Shown piece by piece: positions 40,434 to 48,551 of a stretch of DNA of 64,000 nucleotides. How positions within the stretch are numbered: the stretch's first letter is position 1; every line of letters starts with the position of its first letter. The notes beneath the pieces are model-generated. The model searched no databases. It was given only the letters and a program-made list of their open reading frames with translations, and had not been told where the DNA came from. This DNA is from Streptomyces tauricus (lineage in GTDB: Bacteria; Actinomycetota; Actinomycetes; Streptomycetales; Streptomycetaceae), in the NCBI RefSeq assembly GCF_014650955.1, contig NZ_BMVY01000015.1:1-64000 (forward strand), written 5' to 3'. A program made the translations under genes and the position numbers.

Positions 40434-42917
40434 GTGGCCGCTCAGGTTCAGCAGGAAATGGCGCTCGATCCGGTAGGCGACTCCGTACGCGACCGGGAGA
40501 TCGGCGTCGAACAGGAACACCTCGACCGGGTGTACCAGCGTCTTGAGGAAAAGATCCACGAGGCGGAGTTCCTGATGAACGACGCCGCCCAGCGCGGCCA
40601 GGTCGGTACGCCCGGGGCACTCGCGGAGCGCGACGCGCAGGTGTTCCGGGCGGGGATCCATCTCAACCGCCTGAACAACGAGTTCGAGGACTTCCTCTTC
40701 GGGAGGATCGACCTCCTCCTCGGCAAGGACGGCAAGAAGGGCCCGGACGGCGCGTACACGGCGGTCGAACCCGCCGAGGGAGCCGTCCGGCCCGACAACA
40801 CCGCCGACATCGCGGAGACCCTCCACATCGGCCGTATCGGCGTCCTCGACGCCGAGTACGCGCCGCTGGTGATCGACTGGCGGGCCCCCGCAGCCGCGCC
40901 GTTCTACCGCTCCACCCCGGTCGACCCCGGCCGGGTCGTACGCCGCCGGGTCATCCGCTCCAAGGGCCGCAAGGTTCTCGGGGTCGAGGACGACCTGATG
41001 CGCCCGGAGCTCAAGGCCACCCTCGCCGGGAACGAGCTGGCGGTGATCGGCGACGGCGCCCTGATGGCCGCCCTGGGCCAGGCCCGCAGCCACACCATGC
41101 GGGACATCGTCGCCTCCATCCAGGCCGAGCAGGACCTGGTCATCCGGGCCCCCGCCGCGTCCGTGACGTACGTGGAGGGCGGCCCCGGCACCGGCAAGAC
41201 CGCGGTGGCACTGCACCGGGCCGCCTACCTGCTCTACCAGGACCGCAGACGGTACGCGGGCGGCATCCTCATCGTCTCGCCCACGCCGCTGCTCGTCGCG
41301 TACACCGAAGGCGTCCTGCCGTCGCTCGGCGAGGAGGGCCAGGTAGCCATCCGCGCGGTCGGCTCCCTGGTCGACGGCGCCGAGGCCACCCAGTACGACG
41401 CACCTGCGGTGGCCCGCGCCAAGGGGTCCCACCGGATGCTCAAGGTGCTGCGGCAGGCGGCACGCGGGGCACTGGAGACGTCCGGCGCGCCCGGCGCTCC
41501 GGCCCCGTCCGCCCAGTCGTCCGGGCAGCTCTCCTTCGGTGACGAGGGGGAGGAGGACGAGGAGCCCGGCACGCGGGCCCCGGCGGTCACGCCCACCCGG
41601 CTGCGCGTGGTCGCCTTCGGGCGCCGGCTGGAGCTGGAGGCGCCCGAGCTGGACCGCATCCGGCAGAACGCTCTCTCCGGGACCGCGCCCGTGAACCTGC
41701 TGCGCCCCCGCGCCCGCAAACTGCTGCTCGACGCCCTTTGGTCGCGCTCCGGCGCGGGCAGCCGGCACACCGACCCCGAGCTGGCCGCCGAACTGCGCTC
41801 GTCGTTCGACGAGGACGTCAGCTCCGAGGACGCCTTCATCGGCTTCCTCGACGCCTGGTGGCCCGAGCTGACACCGCGCGCCGTGCTGGCGGCGATGTCC
41901 GACGAGCGGCGGCTCGGGCGCTGGGCGCGGCGGATCCTCAACCCCGGCGAGGTACGGCGGGTGGCTCGCTCCCTCAAGCGGGACGGGCTCTCCGTGCACG
42001 ACGTGGCCATGCTCGACGAGCTGGAGGCGATCGTCGGCACCCCGACCCGCCCCCGCAAGAAGCGCGACCTGGACCCGCTCGACCAGCTGACGGGGCTGGA
42101 GGAGCTGATGCCCCAGCGCGAGGAGACGCAGCGCGAGCGGGCCGAACGGCTGGCCCAGGAGCGTACGGAGTACGCGCACGTCATCGTCGACGAGGCGCAG
42201 GACCTCACGCCCATGCAGTGGCGCATGATCGGCCGCCGCGGCCGGCACGCCACCTGGACCGTGGTCGGCGACCCCGCCCAGTCGTCCTGGTCGCACCCGG
42301 ACGAGGCCGCCGAGGCCCGTGACGAGGCCCTCGGCAGCCGCCCGCGCCGCCGCTTCACGCTCACCGTGAACTACCGCAACCCCGCCGAGATCGCCGAACT
42401 CGCCGCCAAGGTGCTGGCCCTCGCCATGCCCGGCTCCGAATCGCCGAGAGCGGTCCGCTCGACGGGCGTGCGGCCCCGCTTCGTGACCGCGGTGCCTTCC
42501 GGGAGCCAGGCGGGCGCCACGGGCGGACAGGGCAGCCAGGGCGGACAGAGCGGTCAGGGCGGCTCCGGTGGGGCGCGGGACGCCCTGTCGAGGACCGTGC
42601 GGGAGGAGGCCGCCCGGCTGCTCGACCAGGTCGACGGCACGGTCGGCGTCGTCGTCGCCATGAACCGCCGGGGCGAGGCCGCACGGTGGCTCGCCGGGCT
42701 CGGGGACCGCGTGGTGGCCCTCGGCAGCCTGGAGGCCAAGGGCCTGGAGTACGACGCCACGGTGGTCGTGTCGCCCGCGGAGATCGCCGACGAGTCACCG
42801 GCCGGACTGCGGGTGCTGTACGTGGCGCTGACCCGGGCGACCCAGCAGCTCACCATCGTCTCGGCGGCCCGCGACGAGCCGGACGCGGACGGGGTACCGG
42901 ATCTGCTGCGGGACTGA
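40434..42917 (+). CDS. HelD-like UvrD/Rep-family ATPase acting on RNA polymerase
   Basis: An 827-residue superfamily 1 protein. An N-terminal coiled-coil region (EIGVEQEHLDRVYQRLEEKI) as in HelD is followed by Walker A GGPGTGKTAVALH (about 248-260), Walker B IVDEAQDL near 585, VVGDPAQSSW and the C-terminal AKGLEYDATVV and VALTRATQQL motifs. A Gly/Gln-rich linker lies near 690-715. HelD proteins pry stalled RNA polymerase off DNA and some (HelR) protect from rifamycins; which role applies here is not evident. GTG 40434 follows gaagggggcccg. Confidence 0.87.
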   Translation: MAAQVQQEMALDPVGDSVRDREIGVEQEHLDRVYQRLEEKIHEAEFLMNDAAQRGQVGTPGALAERDAQVFRAGIHLNRLNNEFEDFLFGRIDLLLGKDGKKGPDGAYTAVEPAEGAVRPDNTADIAETLHIGRIGVLDAEYAPLVIDWRAPAAAPFYRSTPVDPGRVVRRRVIRSKGRKVLGVEDDLMRPELKATLAGNELAVIGDGALMAALGQARSHTMRDIVASIQAEQDLVIRAPAASVTYVEGGPGTGKTAVALHRAAYLLYQDRRRYAGGILIVSPTPLLVAYTEGVLPSLGEEGQVAIRAVGSLVDGAEATQYDAPAVARAKGSHRMLKVLRQAARGALETSGAPGAPAPSAQSSGQLSFGDEGEEDEEPGTRAPAVTPTRLRVVAFGRRLELEAPELDRIRQNALSGTAPVNLLRPRARKLLLDALWSRSGAGSRHTDPELAAELRSSFDEDVSSEDAFIGFLDAWWPELTPRAVLAAMSDERRLGRWARRILNPGEVRRVARSLKRDGLSVHDVAMLDELEAIVGTPTRPRKKRDLDPLDQLTGLEELMPQREETQRERAERLAQERTEYAHVIVDEAQDLTPMQWRMIGRRGRHATWTVVGDPAQSSWSHPDEAAEARDEALGSRPRRRFTLTVNYRNPAEIAELAAKVLALAMPGSESPRAVRSTGVRPRFVTAVPSGSQAGATGGQGSQGGQSGQGGSGGARDALSRTVREEAARLLDQVDGTVGVVVAMNRRGEAARWLAGLGDRVVALGSLEAKGLEYDATVVVSPAEIADESPAGLRVLYVALTRATQQLTIVSAARDEPDADGVPDLLRD

Positions 42918-43051
42918 GCGGGTCTGCCCCGCGTGGGGCGGGTCCTGTCCCCTCGGGTCGGGCCGGGCGGGTCCGTGAAGTGCGGGGCCCGCTCCGGTGA
43001 ACCGCGGGGCCCGTCCGCGTAAAGCTTCCCTGTGAACCCACGGTGCGGGAA

Positions 43052-43079
43052 TTGCCTTACGGGGATCGTTTGTTACCTT
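43052..43079 (+). promoter_or_regulatory. Candidate promoter of the structured RNA
   Basis: TTGCCT (43052-43057), 16 bp, TACCTT (43074-43079): a plausible housekeeping-type promoter. It would start transcription near 43085, exactly where the first pairing stem of the candidate RNA begins. Confidence 0.5.
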
Positions 43080-43084
43080 TGACG

Positions 43085-43248
43085 TGACACCGGCCCGATC
43101 CAAGCCCCCGGGCCCAACCTTCGTCGCTACGAGCGACCACTTGCCGCGAGGCGAGCATGGCGGGTCGGTGTCATTGAACGTAGGAAACAGCAGTAGTCGC
43201 ACGGCAGAGGTCCACGTCACCAAGTGACGTGGACCTCTGCCGTGGTGA
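43085..43248 (+). ncRNA. Candidate structured RNA (sRNA or 5' leader) upstream of malic enzyme
   Basis: TGACACCGGCCCG (43085-43097) pairs over 13 bp, with one G-U, with CGGGTCGGTGTCA (43161-43173), closing a domain that contains GTCGCT-ACG-AGCGAC and GCC-GCGA-GGC hairpins. It is followed by a 21-bp perfect terminator-like stem at 43200-43244. A promoter-like pair sits just upstream. The malic enzyme start is 130 bp further on, so this is either an independent ~160-nt sRNA or a leader with a terminator switch. S. coelicolor has reported sRNAs named after genes of this region (scr2952, from memory). No known riboswitch consensus is recognised. Confidence 0.6.
43200..43244 (+). terminator. 21-bp perfect terminator-like stem
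   Basis: CACGGCAGAGGTCCACGTCAC (43200-43220, described in two halves CACGGCAGAGG and TCCACGTCAC) pairs without mismatch to 43224-43244 around a CAA loop. It is the strongest hairpin in the window. It ends the candidate RNA and separates it from the malic enzyme gene. Confidence 0.8.
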
Positions 43249-43375
43249 ACAAAAGGTTCTCAATCCGGGGCGGCTACCACGTACTCCGCGGTAGGTGCGA
43301 CGATCGGACGGCAAACCACGAGCAAGTAGTGCTCGCAGTACCCGTAGTACCCGGTGAAAGCAGAGGAAGTCGGCC

Positions 43376-44791
43376 ATGGCAACGGCGCCCAGCGTCTCCT
43401 ACTCGATTACGGTCCGGTTGGAGGTGCCCGCGAGCGGAACCGCGGTCTCCCAGATCACCACCGCCGTGGAGTCCAGCGGAGGCTCGGTGACGGGCCTCGA
43501 CGTGACGGCCTCCGGCCACGAGAAGCTCCGTATCGACGTCACCATCGCGGCGTCCTCCACGAAGCACTCGGAAGAGATCGTCGAGCAGCTGCGCGGCATC
43601 GAGGACGTCACGCTCGGCAAGGTCTCCGACCGTACGTTCCTGATGCACCTCGGCGGCAAGATCGAGATGGCGTCCAAGCACCCCATCCGCAACCGTGACG
43701 ACCTCTCGATGATCTACACGCCCGGTGTGGCCCGCGTGTGCATGGCGATCGCCGAGAACCCCGAGGACGCCCGCCGTCTGACCATCAAGCGCAACTCGGT
43801 GGCGGTCGTCACCGACGGCTCGGCCGTGCTCGGCCTCGGCAACATCGGCCCGAAGGCCGCCCTGCCGGTGATGGAGGGCAAGGCCGCGCTCTTCAAGCGG
43901 TTCGCCGGCATCGACGCCTGGCCGCTGTGCCTGGACACGCAGGACACCGACGCGATCGTGGAGATCGTCAAGGCGATCGCCCCCGGCTTCGCGGGCATCA
44001 ACCTCGAAGACATCTCGGCCCCGCGCTGCTTCGAGATCGAGGCCCGTCTGCGCGAGGCCCTCGACATCCCCGTCTTCCACGACGACCAGCACGGCACGGC
44101 GATCGTCGTCCTCGCCTCGCTCACGAACGCGCTGCGCGTGACCGGCAAGTCGATCGGCGACATCCGCGTCGTCATGTCCGGCGCGGGCGCGGCCGGTACG
44201 GCCATCCTGAAACTGCTGCTCGCCGCGGGCGTCAAGCACGCCGTCGTGGCCGACATCCACGGTGTCGTGCACGCGGGCCGCGAGGACCTGGTGAAGGCCG
44301 CCGAGGACTCGCCGCTGCGGTGGATCGCCGACAACACCAACCCCGAGGGCGTCACGGGCACGCTGAAGCAGGCCGTGCGCGGCGCGGACGTCTTCATCGG
44401 CGTCTCGGCCCCGAACGTGCTGGACGGCGACGACGTGGCCGCGATGGCCGACGACGCGATCGTCTTCGCGCTCGCGAACCCCGACCCCGAGGTCGACCCG
44501 GGTATCGCCCGGCAGACCGCGGCGGTCGTGGCCACCGGCCGCTCGGACTTCCCGAACCAGATCAACAACGTGCTGGTCTTCCCGGGTGTCTTCCGCGGAC
44601 TCCTGGACGCCCAGTCCCGCACGGTCAACACCGAGATGATGCTTGCGGCCGCAACGGCGCTGGCGGAGGTCGTGACCGAGGACGAGCTCAACGCGAACTA
44701 CATCATCCCCAGCGTCTTCAACGACAAGGTCGCGGGGGCGGTGGCGGGCGCGGTGCGCGACGCGGCGAAGGCGGCAGGCGTCACAGTCTGA
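43376..44791 (+). CDS. NAD-dependent malic enzyme with N-terminal ACT domain
   Basis: Catalyses oxidative decarboxylation of malate to pyruvate. The 471-residue protein has an ACT-like N-terminal domain (about 8-80, SITVRLEVPASGTAVSQI), the malic enzyme N-terminal domain with YTPGVARVC, catalytic Lys in GPKAALPVMEGKA and metal-binding LEDI and HDDQHG, and a Rossmann domain (SGAGAAGTAI). The ACT domain suggests allosteric control by a small ligand. The short ~390-residue catalytic core is of the bacterial small type. In S. coelicolor the equivalent gene (SCO2951, from memory) is the NAD-dependent form. A 130-bp gap separates it from the upstream RNA. Confidence 0.93.
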   Translation: MATAPSVSYSITVRLEVPASGTAVSQITTAVESSGGSVTGLDVTASGHEKLRIDVTIAASSTKHSEEIVEQLRGIEDVTLGKVSDRTFLMHLGGKIEMASKHPIRNRDDLSMIYTPGVARVCMAIAENPEDARRLTIKRNSVAVVTDGSAVLGLGNIGPKAALPVMEGKAALFKRFAGIDAWPLCLDTQDTDAIVEIVKAIAPGFAGINLEDISAPRCFEIEARLREALDIPVFHDDQHGTAIVVLASLTNALRVTGKSIGDIRVVMSGAGAAGTAILKLLLAAGVKHAVVADIHGVVHAGREDLVKAAEDSPLRWIADNTNPEGVTGTLKQAVRGADVFIGVSAPNVLDGDDVAAMADDAIVFALANPDPEVDPGIARQTAAVVATGRSDFPNQINNVLVFPGVFRGLLDAQSRTVNTEMMLAAATALAEVVTEDELNANYIIPSVFNDKVAGAVAGAVRDAAKAAGVTV

Positions 44792-45304
44792 GGCGCCGCC
44801 TCACCTCCCTGAGGGCTGCGCCCCAGACCCCCCTGTCGCGCTGGCGCGCTCGTCCTCACACGCCGGACGGGCTCATGGTCAGCCCCTCCGGCGTCTGAGG
44901 AGCGGGGGTCCGGGGGCGGCGCCCCCGGGTCTGTGACGGTTGCCACCCCGGTCCCAAACCGGCGCGTCGCCGGACACAGCGCCTCGGCGCGCCTCTAGGG
45001 TGGCGGCCATGGCTCGGTCCCTGCGGGCCCACCAGGTCCTTACCGGCCCTGCGGTCCGCTGCCGGGAGCGGACGGAGCGTCACCATTTCGAGGCCGTGGC
45101 GCTTTTCGTGTGACTCCCAGGGGTGCCGGATTGGCTTTCCCGCCGCAGGTGGGGGCAGGATGCGTCTTCGGGCGCCAAGGGTCCGGCCACGGACCCGGGT
45201 CCGGGGACCGCCGAGGACCCTGGCAGCATCGGCTTCGACGTGCCCGAGATGCGGCTCCGCCGCGTGGCACGCCTCAACGGCAAGAAGAACACGGGAGTAA
45301 CAAC
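44792..45304. other. Intergenic region between malic enzyme and hup
   Basis: 513 bp without a supported gene. It contains the terminator at 44853-44901, a second G+C palindrome (ccgggggcggcgcccccggg, about 44911-44930) and the hup promoter/leader. Short frames here are shadows. Confidence 0.5.
44853..44901 (+). terminator. Long imperfect hairpin after malic enzyme
   Basis: The arm at 44853-44873 (tcctcacacgccggacggg..) pairs with 44881-44901 (..tccggcgtctgagga) with two internal mismatches and a catggtc loop. This cgccggacgggctcatggt type is a recurrent Streptomyces intergenic element; part of it recurs near 45680. Confidence 0.65.
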
Positions 45305-45586
45305 ATGAACCGCAGTGAGCTGGTGGCCGCGCTGGCCGACCGTGCCGAGGTGACCCGCAAGGACGCCGACGCCGTTCTGGCCGCCTTCGCCGAGACCGTC
45401 GGTGAGATCGTCGCCAAGGGCGACGAGAAGGTCACCATCCCCGGCTTCCTGACCTTCGAGCGCACCCACCGTGCCGCTCGTACCGCTCGCAACCCGCAGA
45501 CCGGTGACCCGATCCAGATCCCGGCCGGCTACAGCGTCAAGGTCTCCGCGGGCAGCAAGCTCAAGGAAGCCGCCAAGGGCAAGTAA
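45305..45586 (+). CDS. hupA: HU-family nucleoid-associated protein
   Basis: A 93-residue DNA-bending protein. The sequence MNRSELVAALADRAEVTRKDAD, the GEIVAKGDEKVTIPGFLTF core and the DNA-binding arm RTARNPQTGDPIQIPAGY are canonical HU. It lacks the Lys/Ala-rich C-terminal tail of the second Streptomyces HU (HupS), so this is the HupA type, the main vegetative form. The frame is open upstream to 45110, but ATG 45305 with gggagtaacaac in front is the conserved start. Confidence 0.95.
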   Translation: MNRSELVAALADRAEVTRKDADAVLAAFAETVGEIVAKGDEKVTIPGFLTFERTHRAARTARNPQTGDPIQIPAGYSVKVSAGSKLKEAAKGK

Positions 45587-45619
45587 GCGCTTAGCGCTTA
45601 GCGCTTCGCTGAGAACGCT

Positions 45620-45657
45620 GATGGGGCGGCACCCGGACTTCCGGGTGCCGCCCCATC
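45620..45657. terminator. Bidirectional terminator between hup and murA
   Basis: Perfect 17-bp stem GATGGGGCGGCACCCGG (45620-45636) and CCGGGTGCCGCCCCATC (45641-45657), loop actt. It lies between convergent hup and murA. Just before it, agcgctta is repeated three times (45587-45608). Confidence 0.88.
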
Positions 45658-45700
45658 GTGGTTGCTTGAAGACGGCCTCAAACGCCGGCCGGGCTGACTG

Positions 45701-47047
45701 TCAGCCCAGTGCCTTGCCCGGCAGCTCGACCTTCGCGCCCAGCTCGATCAGCTTCTCCATGAAGTTCTCGTAGCCGCGGTTGATCAGGTCGATGCCGTGC
45801 ACCCGGGACGTGCCCTGGGCCGCCAGCGCCGCGATGAGGTACGAGAAGCCGCCGCGCAGGTCGGGGATGACCAGGTCGGCGCCCTGGAGCTTCGTCGGGC
45901 CCGACACGACCGCCGAGTGCAGGAAGTTGCGCTGGCCGAAGCGGCAGCGCGAGCCGCCCAGGCACTCGCGGTAGAGCTGGATGTGCGCGCCCATCTGGTT
46001 CAGCGCGGACGTGAAGCCGAGGCGGGACTCGTACACCGTCTCGTGGACGATGGAGAGGCCGGTGGCCTGCGTGAGGGCGACCACGAGGGGCTGCTGCCAG
46101 TCCGTCTGGAAGCCCGGGTGGACGTCCGTCTCCAGCGCGATCGACTTGAGCTGGCCGCCGGGGTGCCAGAAGCGGATGCCCTCGTCGTCGATCTCGAAGG
46201 CGCCGCCGACCTTGCGGTAGGTGTTGAGGAACGTCATCATCGAGCGCTGCTGGGCGCCGCGGACGTAGATGTTGCCTTCGGTCGCCAGGGCCGCGGAAGC
46301 CCACGAGGCGGCCTCCAGGCGGTCCGGCAGGGCCGCGTGGGTGTAACCGCCGAGCTTGTCGACGCCCGTGACGCGGATGGTGCGGTCGGTGTCCATCGCG
46401 ATGATCGCGCCCATTTTCTGCAGGACGCAGATCAGGTCCTCGATCTCCGGCTCGACCGCCGCGTTCGCGAGCTCCGTGACGCCCTCCGCGAGGACGGCCG
46501 TCAGCAGCACCTGCTCGGTCGCGCCGACGGACGGGTACGGCAGCTCGATCTTCGTGCCGCGCAGCCGCTGCGGAGCCTCCAGGTACTGGCCGTCCGCGCG
46601 CTTCTCGATCGTCGCGCCGAACTGCCGCAGCACCTCGAAGTGGAAGTCGATCGGCCGGCCGCCGATGTCGCAGCCGCCGAGACCCGGGATGAACGCGTGG
46701 CCGAGGCGGTGCAGCAGCGGGCCGCACAGGAGGATCGGGATACGCGACGAGCCCGCGTGGGCGTCGATGTCCGCGACGTTGGCGCTCTCCACGTGCGACG
46801 GGTCCATGATGAGCTCGCCCGGCTCCTCACCCGGACGGACCGTCACCCCGTGCAGCTGCAGCAGTCCGCGTACGACCCGCACGTCACGGATGTCCGGGAC
46901 ATTGCGCAGCCGGCTCGGAGCACTGCCGAGCAGTGCGGCAACCATGGCCTTGGGCACGAGGTTCTTCGCACCGCGGACACGGATCTCACCCTCCAGCGGG
47001 GTTCCGCCGTGGACAAGGAGTACGTCGTCTGAGCCGTTGACGGTCAT
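45701..47047 (-). CDS. murA: UDP-N-acetylglucosamine 1-carboxyvinyltransferase MurA
   Basis: First committed step of peptidoglycan synthesis: transfers enolpyruvate from PEP to UDP-GlcNAc. The 448-residue EPSP-synthase-fold enzyme begins MTVNGSDDVLLVHGGTPLEGE and has RGAKN near the N-terminus and the active-site loop LGGCDIGGRPIDFH. Its cysteine is the residue attacked by fosfomycin, so this copy should be sensitive. The frame is open to 47161, but the extension (MLWQSYDVSENPLG..) overlaps the divergent promoter region and is not family-like; ATG 47047 is chosen. Confidence 0.95.
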   Translation of the reverse strand: MTVNGSDDVLLVHGGTPLEGEIRVRGAKNLVPKAMVAALLGSAPSRLRNVPDIRDVRVVRGLLQLHGVTVRPGEEPGELIMDPSHVESANVADIDAHAGSSRIPILLCGPLLHRLGHAFIPGLGGCDIGGRPIDFHFEVLRQFGATIEKRADGQYLEAPQRLRGTKIELPYPSVGATEQVLLTAVLAEGVTELANAAVEPEIEDLICVLQKMGAIIAMDTDRTIRVTGVDKLGGYTHAALPDRLEAASWASAALATEGNIYVRGAQQRSMMTFLNTYRKVGGAFEIDDEGIRFWHPGGQLKSIALETDVHPGFQTDWQQPLVVALTQATGLSIVHETVYESRLGFTSALNQMGAHIQLYRECLGGSRCRFGQRNFLHSAVVSGPTKLQGADLVIPDLRGGFSYLIAALAAQGTSRVHGIDLINRGYENFMEKLIELGAKVELPGKALG

Positions 47048-47289
47048 GTATCTCGCGTTCCGATTGGTGGGACAGAGGCGAAGAAGCAAGGGTAATGGCC
47101 GCCCACCCCCCTTCAGTAAGCCCAAGGGGTTCTCAGACACGTCATAGCTTTGCCACAACACGAACCGTGCCTAATCGGACACGAGGGGTCACCGGCCCCA
47201 CCGTGCGCTCCACCTGCACCCCTGCGCCCTGGCCTGCATTCACGCGGTTACGGGTATTGCCTCCCCGTCCGCGGGGCAGATGCGGGATC
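47048..47289. other. Divergent promoter region between murA and yqgE
   Basis: 242 bp holding the promoters of murA (minus) and the YqgE-family gene (plus). No decisive -35/-10 pair or operator is apparent to me. Confidence 0.35.
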
Positions 47290-47871
47290 ATGTCTCGCAT
47301 GACCGAGGTGTCCTCGCTCACAGGGCGGCTGCTCGTGGCCACACCCGCCCTGGCGGACCCCAACTTCGACCGCGCGGTGGTGCTGCTCCTCGACCACGAC
47401 GAGGAGGGCTCGCTGGGCGTCGTCCTCAACCGCCCCACGCCGGTGGACGTGGGCGACATCCTCGCGGGCTGGGCGGAACTCGCGGGGGAGCCCGGGGTCG
47501 TGTTCCAGGGCGGCCCGGTCTCCCTGGACTCGGCGCTCGGCGTGGCGGTCATCCCGGGGGGCGCCTCCGGGGAGCGCGCGCCGCTCGGCTGGCGCCGGGT
47601 GCACGGCGCGATCGGACTCGTGGACCTGGAGGCCCCGCCGGAGCTGCTCGCCTCGGCGCTCGGCTCCCTGCGGATCTTCGCGGGGTACGCGGGCTGGGGG
47701 CCGGGGCAGCTGGAGGACGAACTGAGCGAGGGCGCCTGGTACGTCGTCGAGTCCGAGCCCGGTGACGTCTCCTCGCCCGCTCCGGAACGGCTGTGGCGCG
47801 AGGTGCTGCGCCGTCAGCGCAACGAACTGGCGATGGTGGCCACGTACCCGGACGACCCTTCGCTCAACTGA
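47290..47871 (+). CDS. YqgE/AlgH family protein
   Basis: A 193-residue protein of the UPF0301/YqgE-AlgH family: SLTGRLLVATPALADPNFDRAVVLLLDHDEEGS and GVVLNRPT, then FQGGPV and FAGYAGWGPGQLEDEL. Function unresolved; AlgH was named for an effect on alginate gene expression in Pseudomonas. ATG 47290 (MSRMTEVSS) or ATG 47299 (MTEVSS) could be the start; neither has a strong ribosome binding site. The DUF3039 gene follows after 29 bp in the same direction. Confidence 0.9.
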   Translation: MSRMTEVSSLTGRLLVATPALADPNFDRAVVLLLDHDEEGSLGVVLNRPTPVDVGDILAGWAELAGEPGVVFQGGPVSLDSALGVAVIPGGASGERAPLGWRRVHGAIGLVDLEAPPELLASALGSLRIFAGYAGWGPGQLEDELSEGAWYVVESEPGDVSSPAPERLWREVLRRQRNELAMVATYPDDPSLN

Positions 47872-47900
47872 TGTCCCCGAGCTTCAGTACTCTTGCGTTT

Positions 47901-48212
47901 ATGAGCACTCTTGAGCCTGAGACCCAGCCCCAGCGAGGCACTGGGACGGGGACCCTCGTAGAGCCGACGCCGCAGACGTCGCACGGCGACGGGGACCACG
48001 AGCGCTTCGCCCACTACGTCCAGAAGGACAAGATCATGGCGAGCGCGCTCGACGGTACGCCCGTCGTCGCACTCTGCGGCAAGGTGTGGGTCCCGGGCCG
48101 GGACCCGAAGAAGTACCCCGTCTGTCCCATGTGCAAGGAGATCTACGAGTCCATGGGCGCCGGCGGCGACGACGGCAAGGGCGGCGGCAAGGGCAAGGAC
48201 GGCGGCAAGTAG
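47901..48212 (+). CDS. DUF3039 protein, zinc-binding
   Basis: A 103-residue actinobacterial protein. The conserved core is HYVQKDKIMASALDGTPV, then CGKVWVPGRDPKKYPVCPMC; the His and three Cys likely bind zinc. The C-terminus is Gly/Lys-rich (GGDDGKGGGKGKDGGK). Function unknown. No Shine-Dalgarno precedes ATG 47901; tactct at 47889-47894 could be a -10 box for a nearly leaderless transcript (inference). Confidence 0.82.
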   Translation: MSTLEPETQPQRGTGTGTLVEPTPQTSHGDGDHERFAHYVQKDKIMASALDGTPVVALCGKVWVPGRDPKKYPVCPMCKEIYESMGAGGDDGKGGGKGKDGGK

Positions 48213-48551
48213 CGCCCCCGTGGACCCCGTGGGCTTACCGGCGCGGGTTCCGCGTGGGCGGAGCGTGACGGAGTACGGCCGCGGCGCCCCGATGCGGGTG
48301 CCGCGGCTCTGTCATGCCCGGTCGGCTCCCGGGGGCTCCGCCGTCGAGTGATCGGCGGGTCGGGCCGCTCAGGCGTATGCGGCGTATCCGGGGGCTTTGT
48401 CCCGCCCGCCCGTTGCACGGAGTGCTTCCGCCGGTCACAGAGTGGTTGAGACCTCTTGTGGGCATGTTCATGTACTCCATAGCCTCCCGGGTGTTGTGCA
48501 GCGCAAAACCACCATTGCAGATGCTGCAACGCGCCCTCGGAGGACGCCCCC
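48213..48551. other. Regulatory region of the GlcNAc/chitooligosaccharide operon
   Basis: 339 bp with no gene. It holds a DasR-like operator (48441-48456), the inverted repeat TTGCAG-ATG-CTGCAA (48515-48529) 22 bp before the start, and the ribosome binding site ggagg (48539-48543). Confidence 0.6.
48441..48456 (+). promoter_or_regulatory. Candidate DasR responsive element (dre)
   Basis: AGTGGTTGAGACCTCT agrees with the dre consensus A(G/C)TGGTCTAGACCA(G/C)T at 13 of 16 positions, keeping both half-site cores (TGGT and GACC). It is 95 bp upstream of the binding-protein start of a transporter/GH20 operon, the type of operon DasR controls in Streptomyces. DasR releases DNA when bound by phosphorylated aminosugars (family knowledge). 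Confidence 0.65.

Noticed and set aside
43085..43248. Assignment to a named riboswitch (c-di-AMP, SAM, cobalamin, TPP)
   Set aside because: None of the conserved cores I know for these classes can be recognised; left as an unclassified structured RNA.
44911..44930. Operator site in the gcgcc palindrome after malic enzyme
   Set aside because: It is a pure G/C palindrome next to a recurrent intergenic hairpin element and has no regulatory context.
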